From: Devosia lucknowensis
Lineage (GTDB): Bacteria > Pseudomonadota > Alphaproteobacteria > Rhizobiales > Devosiaceae
DNA: 64,000 bases
NCBI RefSeq assembly: GCF_900177655.1
Contig: NZ_FXWK01000001.1
Span: forward strand, 310,001 to 374,000
Reading direction: 5' to 3'
Shown here piece after piece: positions 9,269-17,770 of this stretch; position 1 is the first letter of the stretch; each line of letters starts with the position of its first letter. The notes beneath the pieces are model-generated. The model worked only from the letters and a program-made list of their open reading frames with translations, had not been told where the DNA came from and did not search any database. The translations under genes and the position numbers were made by a program.

Positions 9269-10330
9269 ATGGCATTTTCCCACCGGCCGGTGGCGCCCAA
9301 GCGCCCGGTTAGAGCGGTTAGCCGGGGCGTAGGCCTCGCCAGGACGATGGCGATGGCAGTCGTCACGCCCCTTGCCTATATCGGCCTCGCCGGCGCGGCA
9401 CTGGGCCCGGGCTCCGCGCCCCTCGGCGGCGCAGGTCTGCCTGGCGAAGACAGCCCGATTGCGATCGCGCAGGCGAGCCTGAGCTATTCCGGCGTCGATC
9501 CCATCATCACCGGTTCCGTCGACCACCTGTTCGACAGTGTCAGTTTCACTGGTCCCAACCGGGCCGAGAAGACCAATCGCGTACGTCCCGTTCTGGACGC
9601 TGCTGCTATTTCCCAGAGTTTTGAGGCCGCCCGCATGCAGATTGCCGCGTTGCGCGCGCCGTCCGATCCGGCCGCCCTCGGTCAGTCCAGCATTGCCGAA
9701 GCTGAGAGTGAAACGGAAAGCGGGCCGCGCATGTCCGTGGCCTCGCTCCATCCCGGCGCGGCTGCGGCCCTCGATGCCATTGCCGGCATCGCGCCGCGGT
9801 CCGATGATAGTCTGGGCAGCGTAACCATGCCTGACTCCGTGCCTGAACAGCTTGCCTATGCGCGCGCCAACACGCCGCCTATCGGCAGCATGGGCACGGG
9901 TGACGCCATTCAGGTGTCCGATCGCGAGCATTGGTGCCTGGCGACGGCGATCTACTTCGAAGCACGTGGTGAATCCTACCGCGGACAGGTCGCAGTGGCC
10001 CAGGTCGTGCTCAACCGCGTCAAGGATCATCGCTATCCCGACACCATTTGCGGTGTCGTGTTCCAGAACCAGCATCGTCGCAACGCGTGCCAGTTCTCCT
10101 TCGCATGCGACGGCATTCCCGAGGTTGTGACGGAACGGCGCCCCTGGGATCAGGCCGAAGAAATCGCAACCAAGGTTGCCAGCGGCGAACTCTACCTGAC
10201 GGAAGTCGGCGACGCGACGCACTATCACGCCACCTACGTCCGCCCGGCATGGGCACCCCGTATGACCAAGGTGACGCAGATCGGTCTGCACGTCTTCTAC
10301 AAGTTCAAGACAGGCTGGCTGTTCGGTTAG
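9269..10330 (+). CDS. SleB-type cell wall hydrolase
   Basis: The 353-residue protein has an N-terminal hydrophobic segment (residues about 25-45, AMAVVTPLAYIGLAGAALG) and a long low-complexity linker. A C-terminal Hydrolase_2/SleB domain starts near residue 221. It carries the conserved CLATAIYFEARGE with the predicted catalytic Glu, QVAVAQVVLNRV, YPDTICGVVFQ, CQFSFACDG and the C-terminal GDATHYHATYVRPAW. Family members cleave peptidoglycan glycan strands. Here it is probably anchored to the inner membrane facing the periplasm. Its 3' end overlaps the convergent hypothetical gene by 4 bases. Confidence 0.9.
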   Translation: MAFSHRPVAPKRPVRAVSRGVGLARTMAMAVVTPLAYIGLAGAALGPGSAPLGGAGLPGEDSPIAIAQASLSYSGVDPIITGSVDHLFDSVSFTGPNRAEKTNRVRPVLDAAAISQSFEAARMQIAALRAPSDPAALGQSSIAEAESETESGPRMSVASLHPGAAAALDAIAGIAPRSDDSLGSVTMPDSVPEQLAYARANTPPIGSMGTGDAIQVSDREHWCLATAIYFEARGESYRGQVAVAQVVLNRVKDHRYPDTICGVVFQNQHRRNACQFSFACDGIPEVVTERRPWDQAEEIATKVASGELYLTEVGDATHYHATYVRPAWAPRMTKVTQIGLHVFYKFKTGWLFG

Positions 10331-10773
10331 TGCCGGCCGCTCAGCCGGATAAAGGAATTGCCGGCCTGGCTGGTGAAGCGATACCAGCTGCCATTGGTCC
10401 AGAAGCGCATGAAATTGTCTGCTCGCGGGACGACTTCGGTGACGTCGATACCCGGATATTGCACGTGCCGCGAGGTCAGTCCGTCGGTCGAATAGGTCCC
10501 GGTCGCTGTAGTCGAAATACTGACGTAAGTGACTTTGCCGGCTTCGATTTTCTTGACTGTCGCCGTTGAGATCGGATCGGTGGAGACCCAATCCTCATAG
10601 TCGACCTGGTAGGTGCGGTCGTCGAACTTGACCAGCTTGTCGGTGTCGAAGCCCGCCGGCATCTCGTCGGCAAAGGCATCGAGCACAAAGCCCGGACCAA
10701 TCGCAGCGACGGCGCTGGCGCAGATCGCTCCAAGGGCCATGCCCATCACTGTCTGGCGCGTTGGCAGAGTCAT
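10327..10773 (-). CDS. Hypothetical exported protein
   Basis: The 148-residue product starts MTLPTRQTVMGMALGAICAS, with a hydrophobic N-terminal segment that looks like a signal anchor or signal peptide (cleavage perhaps after AFA, near residue 36). The mature part (AGFDTDKLVKFDDRTYQVDY...) is polar, with many Ser/Thr and no motif I recognise. A further in-frame start at 10830 would add 19 residues upstream. It faces the SleB hydrolase gene, and the two share only their last 4 bases. Confidence 0.55.
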   Translation of the reverse strand: MTLPTRQTVMGMALGAICASAVAAIGPGFVLDAFADEMPAGFDTDKLVKFDDRTYQVDYEDWVSTDPISTATVKKIEAGKVTYVSISTTATGTYSTDGLTSRHVQYPGIDVTEVVPRADNFMRFWTNGSWYRFTSQAGNSFIRLSGRH

Positions 10774-10885
10774 CTCAGACACCCGTTCTGTTCCGTTTCG
10801 GCACACTTGCCTTAACGGATCAGTAACCATGTCGGTTCTGGTCGCAAACGCCTATCTGCGCTTAAGGTTAATCCGCAAAGCGTGA

Positions 10886-11503
10886 CTATTGGGTCGGGAG
10901 AGAGGCGCTAATAGATTGGAAAGTCTCGATAAAACGCTCGTTGGCCTGCTGCGTCGGCCACGGGCGGATGAGCCTTTCGAAGGCCTCGATGTCGAAGGCG
11001 GACTGCTCGGGCTGACCGAACAGACGGCGCGCTTCGGCCGGATCGAAGCCGGCCAGGTGTGTGGCCTCGAAATAGGCGGCTTCGCGGTCGGCCTTTTTCA
11101 CCAGCTTTCCAAGCGCCACAGTCATCGTCGCGGGCAGCGAGAAACGCAGATAAATCGCTGACAATAAACGATTTTCGACGTCCTTGTAGTTCCCGCCCAT
11201 CGCTGCCTTGAATGGCGAGATGATGTCGCCCATGACATATTCCGGGGCGTCGTGCAGGAGCGCCTGCAGTTGCGAAGCTGGTCCCGCCTCGGGATTGGCC
11301 GTGCGATACAGTTCGAGCACCAGAACCGAGTGTTGCGCGACGGAAAAGGGATAGTCGCCAATGGTTTGGCCATTCCACCGCGCCACGCGTGCGAGACCGT
11401 GGGCGATGTCCGACAACTCCACATCGACGGGGGAGGGGTCTAGAATATCGAGGCGACGGCCTGACAGCATGCGCTGCCAGGCACGGGAGCTGTGGCGGGA
11501 CAT
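10886..11503 (-). CDS. HD-domain phosphohydrolase (YfbR-like)
   Basis: The 205-residue protein carries the HD metal-binding pattern: a His in GDYPFSVAQHSVLVLELY, the HD pair in ALLHDAPEYVMGDIISPFK, and the late Asp in KKADREAAYFEA. This is the layout of YfbR-type 5'-nucleotidases and related YedJ/HDDC2 hydrolases, which remove phosphate from (deoxy)nucleoside monophosphates. The substrate is not proven. It is a single minus-strand gene flanked by ygfZ on one side and a short intergenic region on the other. Confidence 0.85.
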   Translation of the reverse strand: MSRHSSRAWQRMLSGRRLDILDPSPVDVELSDIAHGLARVARWNGQTIGDYPFSVAQHSVLVLELYRTANPEAGPASQLQALLHDAPEYVMGDIISPFKAAMGGNYKDVENRLLSAIYLRFSLPATMTVALGKLVKKADREAAYFEATHLAGFDPAEARRLFGQPEQSAFDIEAFERLIRPWPTQQANERFIETFQSISASLPTQ

Positions 11504-11572
11504 AAGGCTCGAATTCGTTAGCAGGGTGCTAACATCAACACTAGCAGATCCACTCGATTCGAGAATGCGGCG

Positions 11573-12397
11573 TCACGCGTCGTCGCTGGCGTCGCCGAAA
11601 TGGTAGGATGCCCATGCGGGGAGCGTCAGCGTGACCGGCTTCCCATCGAGCGTCGCCGCTGCGGGATCGGTGATGCGGTCAAGACGAAGGCTGGCAACGG
11701 CCATGCCCTCCACCACCTGACCGATCGTACCAACGTCGCGCCCGTCAGCGACCACAGGCTGACTTGCCTCGCCAGCGGGGCCGGTGACAATGACCGGTCG
11801 GCGCCGCGCCGTACCGCGGTGCTTCATCCGGGAGACCACCTCCTGGCCGACATAACACCCCTTGGCAAAGTCGATGCCCTCGAGCATGTCCATGCCGATA
11901 TCGTGGGCGAAGGCGTCGTTGGCAGGAAAATCATTGCCCTGCACTGCGACGCCTGCCGCAATGCGGGCAGCATGGAAAGGCGTGTCGTCGGCGGACCAAT
12001 CCGCGGCATCGTCGACCGATGCGATGACCCGCCAACCCAATTCCACTGGCCCGCGCCTGTCGAGCGTCGCGCCCTTAACCTCCGAGGGCGAATAGCCCAT
12101 GCGATAGTGCTCGCGCATGTCGGATATCTCGACATCGGCACGCAGCTTGTACATGCGCATGCGCTTGAAGAAGTCGTCTGCCACCGTGTGGTGGGTGTCG
12201 ACCCAAATGGCGTCCTCGCTCCAGCTCGCCGAACCTTCGGCAAGAATCTTGCCCTGCGGCGAGAGCAGGGCCCACCAGTGGGCAAGCCCGTCCGCGCTGC
12301 CGGGCATGACGCCGGTGAGCACGTCATTGAGGAGGCGATGCGCTTCTGCACCGGCGAAGCGGAAGATCGACCGGTCGGCGCGAAGGGAGATGGACAT
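11573..12397 (-). CDS. ygfZ: YgfZ/CAF17 folate-binding protein for Fe-S enzyme maintenance
   Basis: The 274-residue protein belongs to the GcvT-like folate-binding YgfZ/IBA57 family, which supports assembly or repair of certain Fe-S enzymes. The diagnostic motif KGCYVGQE, with its conserved Cys, is present (FAKGCYVGQEVVSRMKHRG). It is preceded by the GcvT-like segment MSISLRADRSIFRFAGAEAHRLLNDVLTG split over the first 30 residues. The start is chosen at 12397 because family similarity begins there; 20 further in-frame codons upstream carry none. Confidence 0.93.
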   Translation of the reverse strand: MSISLRADRSIFRFAGAEAHRLLNDVLTGVMPGSADGLAHWWALLSPQGKILAEGSASWSEDAIWVDTHHTVADDFFKRMRMYKLRADVEISDMREHYRMGYSPSEVKGATLDRRGPVELGWRVIASVDDAADWSADDTPFHAARIAAGVAVQGNDFPANDAFAHDIGMDMLEGIDFAKGCYVGQEVVSRMKHRGTARRRPVIVTGPAGEASQPVVADGRDVGTIGQVVEGMAVASLRLDRITDPAAATLDGKPVTLTLPAWASYHFGDASDDA

Positions 12398-12478
12398 GGC
12401 GGCTCCTGACGCAGATTCGTGAGAGCCAGAGGTGGCGCAGTGCCGCTGGTTTTTCAAGCGCTGCCCAGCAGCCGCGGC

Positions 12479-12757
12479 TTACTGCAGGATGCGTTCGAGA
12501 TTGTATTCGCCGTTGCGAATGCGCTCGGGCAACTGCTCGACGAGGTCTGCAGTCGCTTCGTCGCCATGCATGCGCACGAAAGTGGCAAGGGCCGCAAAAA
12601 GCGAGGCATGGGCAAGCGATGCCGGTTCGAGCCCATCTTCCTCGGCACTGTTCCACGCCTCGGCCAGATATTCGAGCGCCAGCTGGCGCTCGGACTGGCT
12701 GCGATCAAACGGGCCATGCCCGGAGGCGGGCGAGAAAATGGTCTTGGGCGTGCTCAT
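12479..12757 (-). CDS. Conserved small hypothetical protein (92 aa)
   Basis: The 92-residue product starts MSTPKTIFSPASGHGPFDRS. It then has an alpha-helical body (LALEYLAEAWNSAEEDG, LAHASLFAALATFVRMHGDEATADLVEQLPERIRNGEYN) with no signal or membrane segment. An ATG four codons upstream (12769) is an alternative. Small helical proteins of this type occur in related genomes next to NUDIX/TIGR02301 genes, but no function is known. It lies 92 bases downstream of the TIGR02301 gene on the same strand and may be in its transcript. Confidence 0.6.
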   Translation of the reverse strand: MSTPKTIFSPASGHGPFDRSQSERQLALEYLAEAWNSAEEDGLEPASLAHASLFAALATFVRMHGDEATADLVEQLPERIRNGEYNLERILQ

Positions 12758-12849
12758 GTCCCCGGGCATACCATGACCCGGCCCGGCGAGGGTGCAGGAA
12801 GTAAGCCGAAGGTTAACGGCGCGTGGGCAATTGCGCGGAATGCGCCGGC

Positions 12850-13278
12850 CTATTCGGCAAAGCGCGTATGGATGTCCCGGGCAAGGCGCTGGGCCTCCTC
12901 GAGAAGCCGCGCCAAGGCCTCCCGCGACGACGGCGTACATTGGTGATGGAAGCGCGAAAATGCGGAGTAGCCGGTGTTGAAGGCCCCGGCGAGCCGTTGG
13001 CGGCGGTCTTCGTCGGGTTCGTCGAGGTCGATCAGTTCCGACGCCTGCGTCCGCCAATCCTCGCTGGCGGAGGTGCAGAGCGGCTGCAGGTAGTAGAGGC
13101 TGCCCATGATCTCGGAGAGCCGCTCCATCTGCCGCTGATAGGGCGGGTCGATGGCGAGGACAGGGGACGAGAGAAGGAGGGCCGAAAAGCCGGCGGCAAT
13201 CCCGGTTCGCGCCTTCCCCGACAGGACGGGTCGGTGACGGGGCAGACGGCGCGCAAACGTGGTCAATCGGGACATCAT
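12850..13278 (-). CDS. TIGR02301 family exported protein
   Basis: The 142-residue protein has a basic N-terminus and a hydrophobic segment (GIAAGFSALLLSSPVLA, about residues 26-42) that looks like a signal peptide. The mature domain follows: YQRQMERLSEIMGSLYYLQPLC...WRTQASELI...RLAGAFNTGYSAFSRFHHQCTPSSREAL. The pattern of two cysteines, the LYYLQPLC motif and FNxGYxxF is that of TIGR02301, a family of unknown function restricted mainly to Hyphomicrobiales and other alphaproteobacteria. It lies 9 bases downstream of the NUDIX gene, so they form an operon. Confidence 0.85.
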   Translation of the reverse strand: MMSRLTTFARRLPRHRPVLSGKARTGIAAGFSALLLSSPVLAIDPPYQRQMERLSEIMGSLYYLQPLCTSASEDWRTQASELIDLDEPDEDRRQRLAGAFNTGYSAFSRFHHQCTPSSREALARLLEEAQRLARDIHTRFAE

Positions 13279-13287
13279 GCCTGCCTT

Positions 13288-13689
13288 CTACCAGCTTTGC
13301 CCCAGGACCTTGAAGCATTCTCTAATCACGTCGTCGAGCCGTGATGTGGTGCGCAGGGCCAGCAGCATTCCGGGATCGGCCCACTTGAAGTCGGTGACTT
13401 CGTTCGAAGGCCTTATGGTGCCCACATAGTCGGTGGTGGTGAAGACCGCCAGCCGGTAAGTGCCGTCGCGACCCAGTTCCTGGGTGATGGCATGGCGGGG
13501 ATTGCGCACGGTGAGCCCGAGTTCCTCCTGCACCTCGCGGATGGCGCATTGCTCGATGGTTTCGTTCGGCTCCATGCGGCCGCCGGGAAAGGTCCAGAGG
13601 TTCTGATAGGGCGCGAAGGCACGTTTGATCAGCAGGATCTTGCCATGCTTGACGATGCCTACACTGGCAGCATTGGGAGGCGCGGTCAT
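13288..13689 (-). CDS. NUDIX hydrolase
   Basis: The 133-residue protein contains a full Nudix box, G-x5-E-x7-REVQEELGL, in GGRMEPNETIEQCAIREVQEELGL (residues about 35-58). Its metal-binding glutamates are intact. NUDIX enzymes hydrolyse nucleoside diphosphates linked to another moiety. The small size and the N-terminal VGIVKHGKILLIKRAFAPYQNLWTFPGG resemble ADP-ribose pyrophosphatase or MutT-like members, but the substrate is unknown. The start at MTAPPNAAS (13689) is preferred; an upstream in-frame start at 13737 would add 16 non-conserved residues. Confidence 0.9.
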   Translation of the reverse strand: MTAPPNAASVGIVKHGKILLIKRAFAPYQNLWTFPGGRMEPNETIEQCAIREVQEELGLTVRNPRHAITQELGRDGTYRLAVFTTTDYVGTIRPSNEVTDFKWADPGMLLALRTTSRLDDVIRECFKVLGQSW

Positions 13690-13766
13690 TCTGGGGAACG
13701 CACTCTTGGGTGGTTTGCGATTCGGTCCTGGAGACACTACCTCTCTTGCGTAAAGGAGACACGATC

Positions 13767-14516
13767 ATGTGCGGACGCTATGCGTCGACTTTGCCGCCCG
13801 AGATGATGGTGGAGCTGTTCAAGCTGCTCAAGAGCGTCGACATCCTGCCGCGCTTCAACATCGCCCCGACCCAGCCGATCGTCGCCATCTGGGAGCAGGA
13901 AGGCCAGCGAGAGGCGCGGTTTGCGCGCTGGGGCTTCGTGCCGGGCTGGGTGAAGGACCCGCGCGAGTTCCCGCTTTTGGTCAATGCGCGGGCGGAAAGC
14001 ATGGCGGACAAGCCGGCATTCCGGGACCGCGTCAAGCACGGGCGCTGCATCGTGCCGGCCAGCGGCTATTACGAATGGCATACCGGCGCCGACAAAAAGA
14101 AGCAGCCTTACTACATCACGCGTGCCGACGGGCAGCCGATGGCACTGGCAGGCCTCTATTCGACCTGGATGGGACCCAATGGCGAGGAGATCGACAGCGT
14201 CGCCACCATCACCGTCGCCGCCAATCCGCAGCTATCGGTGATCCACGACCGCATGCCGGCCATCCTGATGGATGAGCAGCAGCAGGACGACTGGCTCAAT
14301 GTCCGGGAAATCCGGGCGCAAAAAGCAGCGCAGATGGCGCTGCCGCTCGAAGACGGCGTGCTGAAGTTTCATCCCGTCTCGACGAGGGTCAATTCCGCCC
14401 GCGACGACGACCCCGGATTGATCGAGCCGGTGTCATTACCCGAAGCAGGGGACGAGGCGCCACGGCCCCGGGCCAGGAAGGTCGCGGGCGGCGGCGGGCA
14501 GATGGATCTGTTCTAG
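13767..14516 (+). CDS. SOS response-associated peptidase (SRAP/YedK/HMCES family)
   Basis: The 249-residue protein forms a covalent thiazolidine cross-link with abasic sites in single-stranded DNA, shielding them from cleavage. The nucleophilic Cys is residue 2 (MCGRYA), exposed after Met removal. This fixes the start at 13767, which has a good ribosome site (AAGGAG) upstream. Other conserved elements are FNIAPTQ, RWGFVPGW, LVNARAES, RCIVPASGYYEWH with the active-site Glu, and VIHDRMPAIL with the active-site His. The Gly-rich C-terminus is variable in the family. Confidence 0.95.
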   Translation: MCGRYASTLPPEMMVELFKLLKSVDILPRFNIAPTQPIVAIWEQEGQREARFARWGFVPGWVKDPREFPLLVNARAESMADKPAFRDRVKHGRCIVPASGYYEWHTGADKKKQPYYITRADGQPMALAGLYSTWMGPNGEEIDSVATITVAANPQLSVIHDRMPAILMDEQQQDDWLNVREIRAQKAAQMALPLEDGVLKFHPVSTRVNSARDDDPGLIEPVSLPEAGDEAPRPRARKVAGGGGQMDLF

Positions 14517-14604
14517 GGCGTTTTCGACCACCAGGACAGGCCCGCTGGTGACGAAGGCGGAGGGGACGAGTGGCCTCAGGTAGGACAAGGAACGCTCAGG
14601 CCGC

Positions 14605-14625
14605 CTTCTCCCCGAGGGGGAGAAG
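14605..14625. repeat. Short GC-rich palindromic element
   Basis: A perfect 9-bp inverted repeat (CTTCTCCCC, GAG loop, GGGGAGAAG) lies in the 124-bp gap between the ends of the convergent SRAP and hemerythrin genes. Similar CTTCTCCCC/GGGGAGAAG palindromes are widespread dispersed intergenic elements in Hyphomicrobiales genomes. It can also fold as an mRNA 3' hairpin for either flanking gene. There is no T-run, so a classical terminator role is not supported. Confidence 0.5.
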
Positions 14626-14640
14626 AGTAGACCCGGTGCA

Positions 14641-15201
14641 TCACATGATCTCGAAATAGCCGAGCGCGTCGCCGATGGCGTCTTCCTCGTAGTGGAGGTG
14701 GCTCAGCAGCACCTTTTCAAGGGCACGGTACACCGTGACCGCGTCATCGAAATGGCTCTGCCCCGGTTCGTCGGCCAGCTTGATCAGGGCGTCGATGAGC
14801 CGCTCGAGCAGGGTGTGCACCACCACATGCTCGGCCTGGAGACGGTCGGCAATGGCCTTGAAGGCAGGGCCCTGCGCGGCGATCGAGGGGAACAGCGCCT
14901 GGTCCTCGATCGAATGATGACCGTGGACGAACTGGCAGTATTGCCCGCACAGCGTGCCGAAGCGGCGGTAGTTCGACACCATGACGAGATCGGCGGTTTC
15001 CGCCTTGATTTCATCGGCGCTCGCCTTGCCCTCGGACGCACGTTCGATGAGGCGCCCCAGCACCTTCATATTGTCCCGAAGATGATCGTGAATCATCTTG
15101 AGATGTTCGCCCTGATGCTTCTGGTCGTCGGTGAGGCCGGGCAGTTCGGGAATTGGCGGACGCGTTGCGTCGTCGAGGAATTGAATATCTTTGAGCAGCA
15201 T
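14641..15201 (-). CDS. Hemerythrin HHE domain protein
   Basis: The 186-residue all-helical protein has His/Glu residues spaced as in hemerythrin cation-binding (HHE) domains: HLKMIHDHLR, FVHGHHSIEDQALFP, QAEHVVVHTLLERLI and LLSHLHYEEDAI. These ligands usually bind a di-iron centre that senses or binds O2 or NO, or stores iron. The N-terminal 25 residues are not part of the domain. It stands alone on the minus strand, followed by a 230-bp stretch (15202-15431) in which I see no gene. Confidence 0.88.
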   Translation of the reverse strand: MLLKDIQFLDDATRPPIPELPGLTDDQKHQGEHLKMIHDHLRDNMKVLGRLIERASEGKASADEIKAETADLVMVSNYRRFGTLCGQYCQFVHGHHSIEDQALFPSIAAQGPAFKAIADRLQAEHVVVHTLLERLIDALIKLADEPGQSHFDDAVTVYRALEKVLLSHLHYEEDAIGDALGYFEIM

Positions 15202-15431
15202 GGGTCACACATGGTGCGATGAAGCCCTGGCTGCAAGAAGGCACAGCGGGATGACCGGGTGAGATGGGCGGGAGCACTCTGCCTCTACAGTCACTGTTCG
15301 CCCTCTGGCTCGACCTGAGCGCCGCTCACGGCAGGAGCTGGGCCGCAGGTGGGCGTAGAGACTGGTCCTCGGGTCATGCCCAAGGACGGGTCAGCGCTTG
15401 TGGCGCGTTCGTGCAACCAGCGCAATCGACC

Positions 15432-16856
15432 CTAGGGGACGGATCGAAGCATCTTGCCAGGGTTCAAAATTCCCTTGGGATCCAGCGCCGTCTTGATGGC
15501 GCGCATCATGTCGAGCGCGACGGGGTCCTTGACCTGCCGGAGCAGATCGACCTTGAGCTGGCCGATGCCGTGCTCGGCCGAGACCGATCCGCCCAGTTTC
15601 AGCACCACATCGTAGATGACCGCGTGCACGGCTTCGTCGAACTCGGCCATGAAGGCCTTGGGGTCGGCGCCCACGGGCATGGAGAAGTTGAAGTGGATAT
15701 TGCCGTCGCCCATGTGGCCGAAGGGGACGGGGCGGATGCCGGGGACTAGTGTTTCGGCCGCGGTGACGCCCTGGCCGATGAGGGCCGGTACGGCGGCGAT
15801 GGGGACGGAGACGTCATGCTTGATGGATGCGCCTTCGCGCGACTGGCACTCGCTCATCTGCTCGCGGAAGGCCCACATGCGGGTGCGGTCGGCAAGGCTC
15901 TCGGCGATGGTTGCGTCCGAAATCAAGGCAGCATCGAAGGCGGCTTCGAGCGATGACTGCAGGGCGCCCGGCGCCGTGCCGGCCATGCGGCTCAACTCGA
16001 TCAGGGCATACCAGGGAGACGCACTGGCGGTCGGATCCCTGTCCAGCATGCCGTGGCGCATCTGGATGTCGAGCCCGATCCACGGAATGAGCTCGAAGGC
16101 ATTGAGACGGGCGCCGGCACGCTGGCGCATGAGCTGGAAAAGCTCGAGCGCCGCCTCTGGCGAAGCGATGTTGACGAGTGCCGTCTCGTAATCCTCGGGC
16201 AGGGGATAGATCTTGAGGCTGGCCGCGGTGATGATGCCTAGCGTGCCCTCGGCTCCCACCAGCAGGTCCTTGAGATCGTAGCCGGTATTGTCCTTCTTCA
16301 GGGCATTGAGCCCCCGGTAGAGGCGTCCATCGGCCAGCACGGCCTCGACCCCCATGGTGAGCTCCCGCGCATTGCCATAGGCAAGGACATTGACACCGCC
16401 GGCATTGGAAGAAAGCACCCCGCCGATGCGCGCGGAGCCCTGCGAGGCGAGCCAGAGCGGGAACATGGAGCCTTCGGCCTCGGCCGCCTTGTGGGCATTT
16501 TCGAGGATGACGCCGGCTTCGGCGGTCATGACGCCGGCAGCGGTATCGATGGAGCGGATGCGGTCGAGCCGGGCCAGGCTAAGGATCACTTCATTGCCTG
16601 ACAAAGGCACCTGCGCCCCCACCAACCCGGTATTGCCGCCCTGGGCAATGATGCCGGTGCCGTTCTCGTTGGCCCAGCGCAGCACGGCCTGCACGGCCTC
16701 GACCGTGGGCGGGGTGACGACCGCAGCGGCGCTCTGGTGGAAGCGCTTGCGCGGCTCGTAGAGCCAGGCGCCCATCTTCGCGGGGTCGCCAACCACATTG
16801 TCGGAGCCCGCTATGGTGGCGAGAGCGGCGACGGTCTGAGCAGCGGTGAGCGTCAT
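15432..16856 (-). CDS. FAD-binding oxidase/dehydrogenase, GlcD/D-lactate dehydrogenase type
   Basis: The 474-residue flavoenzyme is of the FAD_binding_4 plus FAD-oxidase_C type, which oxidises D-2-hydroxy acids such as D-lactate, glycolate or D-2-hydroxyglutarate. The PCMH FAD-binding half has IIAQGGNTGLVGAQVP and the covalent/phosphate-binding GSARIGGVLSSNAGG region. The C-terminal half carries PFGHMGDGNIHFNFS and SAEHGIGQLK, the substrate and metal loops of the family. The start at 16856 (MTLTAAQTVAAL) is chosen because similarity begins there. No partner Fe-S subunits (glcEF) are adjacent, so a single-subunit D-lactate or D-2-hydroxyglutarate dehydrogenase is more likely. Confidence 0.88.
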   Translation of the reverse strand: MTLTAAQTVAALATIAGSDNVVGDPAKMGAWLYEPRKRFHQSAAAVVTPPTVEAVQAVLRWANENGTGIIAQGGNTGLVGAQVPLSGNEVILSLARLDRIRSIDTAAGVMTAEAGVILENAHKAAEAEGSMFPLWLASQGSARIGGVLSSNAGGVNVLAYGNARELTMGVEAVLADGRLYRGLNALKKDNTGYDLKDLLVGAEGTLGIITAASLKIYPLPEDYETALVNIASPEAALELFQLMRQRAGARLNAFELIPWIGLDIQMRHGMLDRDPTASASPWYALIELSRMAGTAPGALQSSLEAAFDAALISDATIAESLADRTRMWAFREQMSECQSREGASIKHDVSVPIAAVPALIGQGVTAAETLVPGIRPVPFGHMGDGNIHFNFSMPVGADPKAFMAEFDEAVHAVIYDVVLKLGGSVSAEHGIGQLKVDLLRQVKDPVALDMMRAIKTALDPKGILNPGKMLRSVP

Positions 16857-17074
16857 GACGGTATCCAAAACAGATGAGCGATGAAGGCGTTGCGCTTGCC
16901 CGCCCGGCCTTCCATGTGCCACAAGCGGGACGTTGACTCCAGACTTGGGCGTCTCGCCGGTTCCACGAACCGCGATCTGCCCAAGGTGATATTTTGGTGC
17001 GTTTCCGGACGGCGAACCGGCTACCCCTTCTCGCCCGGGAACGCTTTTGCAAAGGCCGCGCTGCTGGCGCGTGA

Positions 17075-17722
17075 ATGAGCATGACTGCCCCCGACTGGCC
17101 AGACTTTTACTTCGCGCGCCACGGTGAAACCGACTGGAACCGCGAACACCGCTACCAGGGCAGCAAGGACATTCCGCTCAATCGCACCGGGCAGTTGCAG
17201 GCGGACGCCAATGGTGTCCTGCTGCGCGAGATGCTCGAACGCGACGGCGTTGATCCGGCATCGCTCAACTGGTTCGCCTCGCCGCTCAGCCGCGCCAGCG
17301 AAACCATGGACCGCATGCGTGCCGCTTTCGACGTGGCGCTTCCGCCCGTGATCCATGATCCGCGTCTCATCGAGATTTCCTTCGGCGCCTTCGAGGGCCG
17401 TCTGCACGCCGAGATCGCGCGCGAGCACGCTGCGCTGGCGCCCGGCGAGCGGGACGAAAGCTACTGGGATTTTCGCCCCGAAAATGGCGAGAACTACGAC
17501 GACGTGGCGGGGCGCCTTCTCGATTTCGCACATACGCTGACCCACCATGCGGTGGTCGTCGCGCATGGCGGCGTGTTGCGCGTGCTCTGGCATCTGGTGG
17601 AAGGCACGTCGCGCAAGCAGGTGATGAACTGGCCGCCGCCGCAGGGTGTGATCGCCCACTTCACCGGCGGCAAGATGGTCCTCCACTCCGCACGTGACAC
17701 CTGGAGCGCGCACGTCGATTGA
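17075..17722 (+). CDS. Histidine phosphatase (phosphoglycerate mutase-like)
   Basis: The 215-residue protein has the RHG motif FARHGETDWN, in which the His becomes phosphorylated. Next come the partner Arg in ASPLSRASETMDRMR, the Glu in LIEISFGAFEGRLHAE, and the second His in VVVAHGGVLRVLWH. This is the branch 1 histidine phosphatase family (CobC, GpmB, PhoE type). The substrate is unresolved. It precedes aroC by 48 bases on the same strand. An ATG two codons downstream is an alternative start. Confidence 0.9.
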   Translation: MSMTAPDWPDFYFARHGETDWNREHRYQGSKDIPLNRTGQLQADANGVLLREMLERDGVDPASLNWFASPLSRASETMDRMRAAFDVALPPVIHDPRLIEISFGAFEGRLHAEIAREHAALAPGERDESYWDFRPENGENYDDVAGRLLDFAHTLTHHAVVVAHGGVLRVLWHLVEGTSRKQVMNWPPPQGVIAHFTGGKMVLHSARDTWSAHVD

Positions 17723-17770
17723 CCTGACCGGTTCCGCTCCCTAAAACCGCCGCATCATCGGGACCGCGCC

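Noticed and set aside
15264..15431. Start of a plus-strand frame (15264-15749) in the gap after the hemerythrin gene
   Set aside because: Most of the frame is antisense to the FAD oxidase gene and the product shows no recognisable features.
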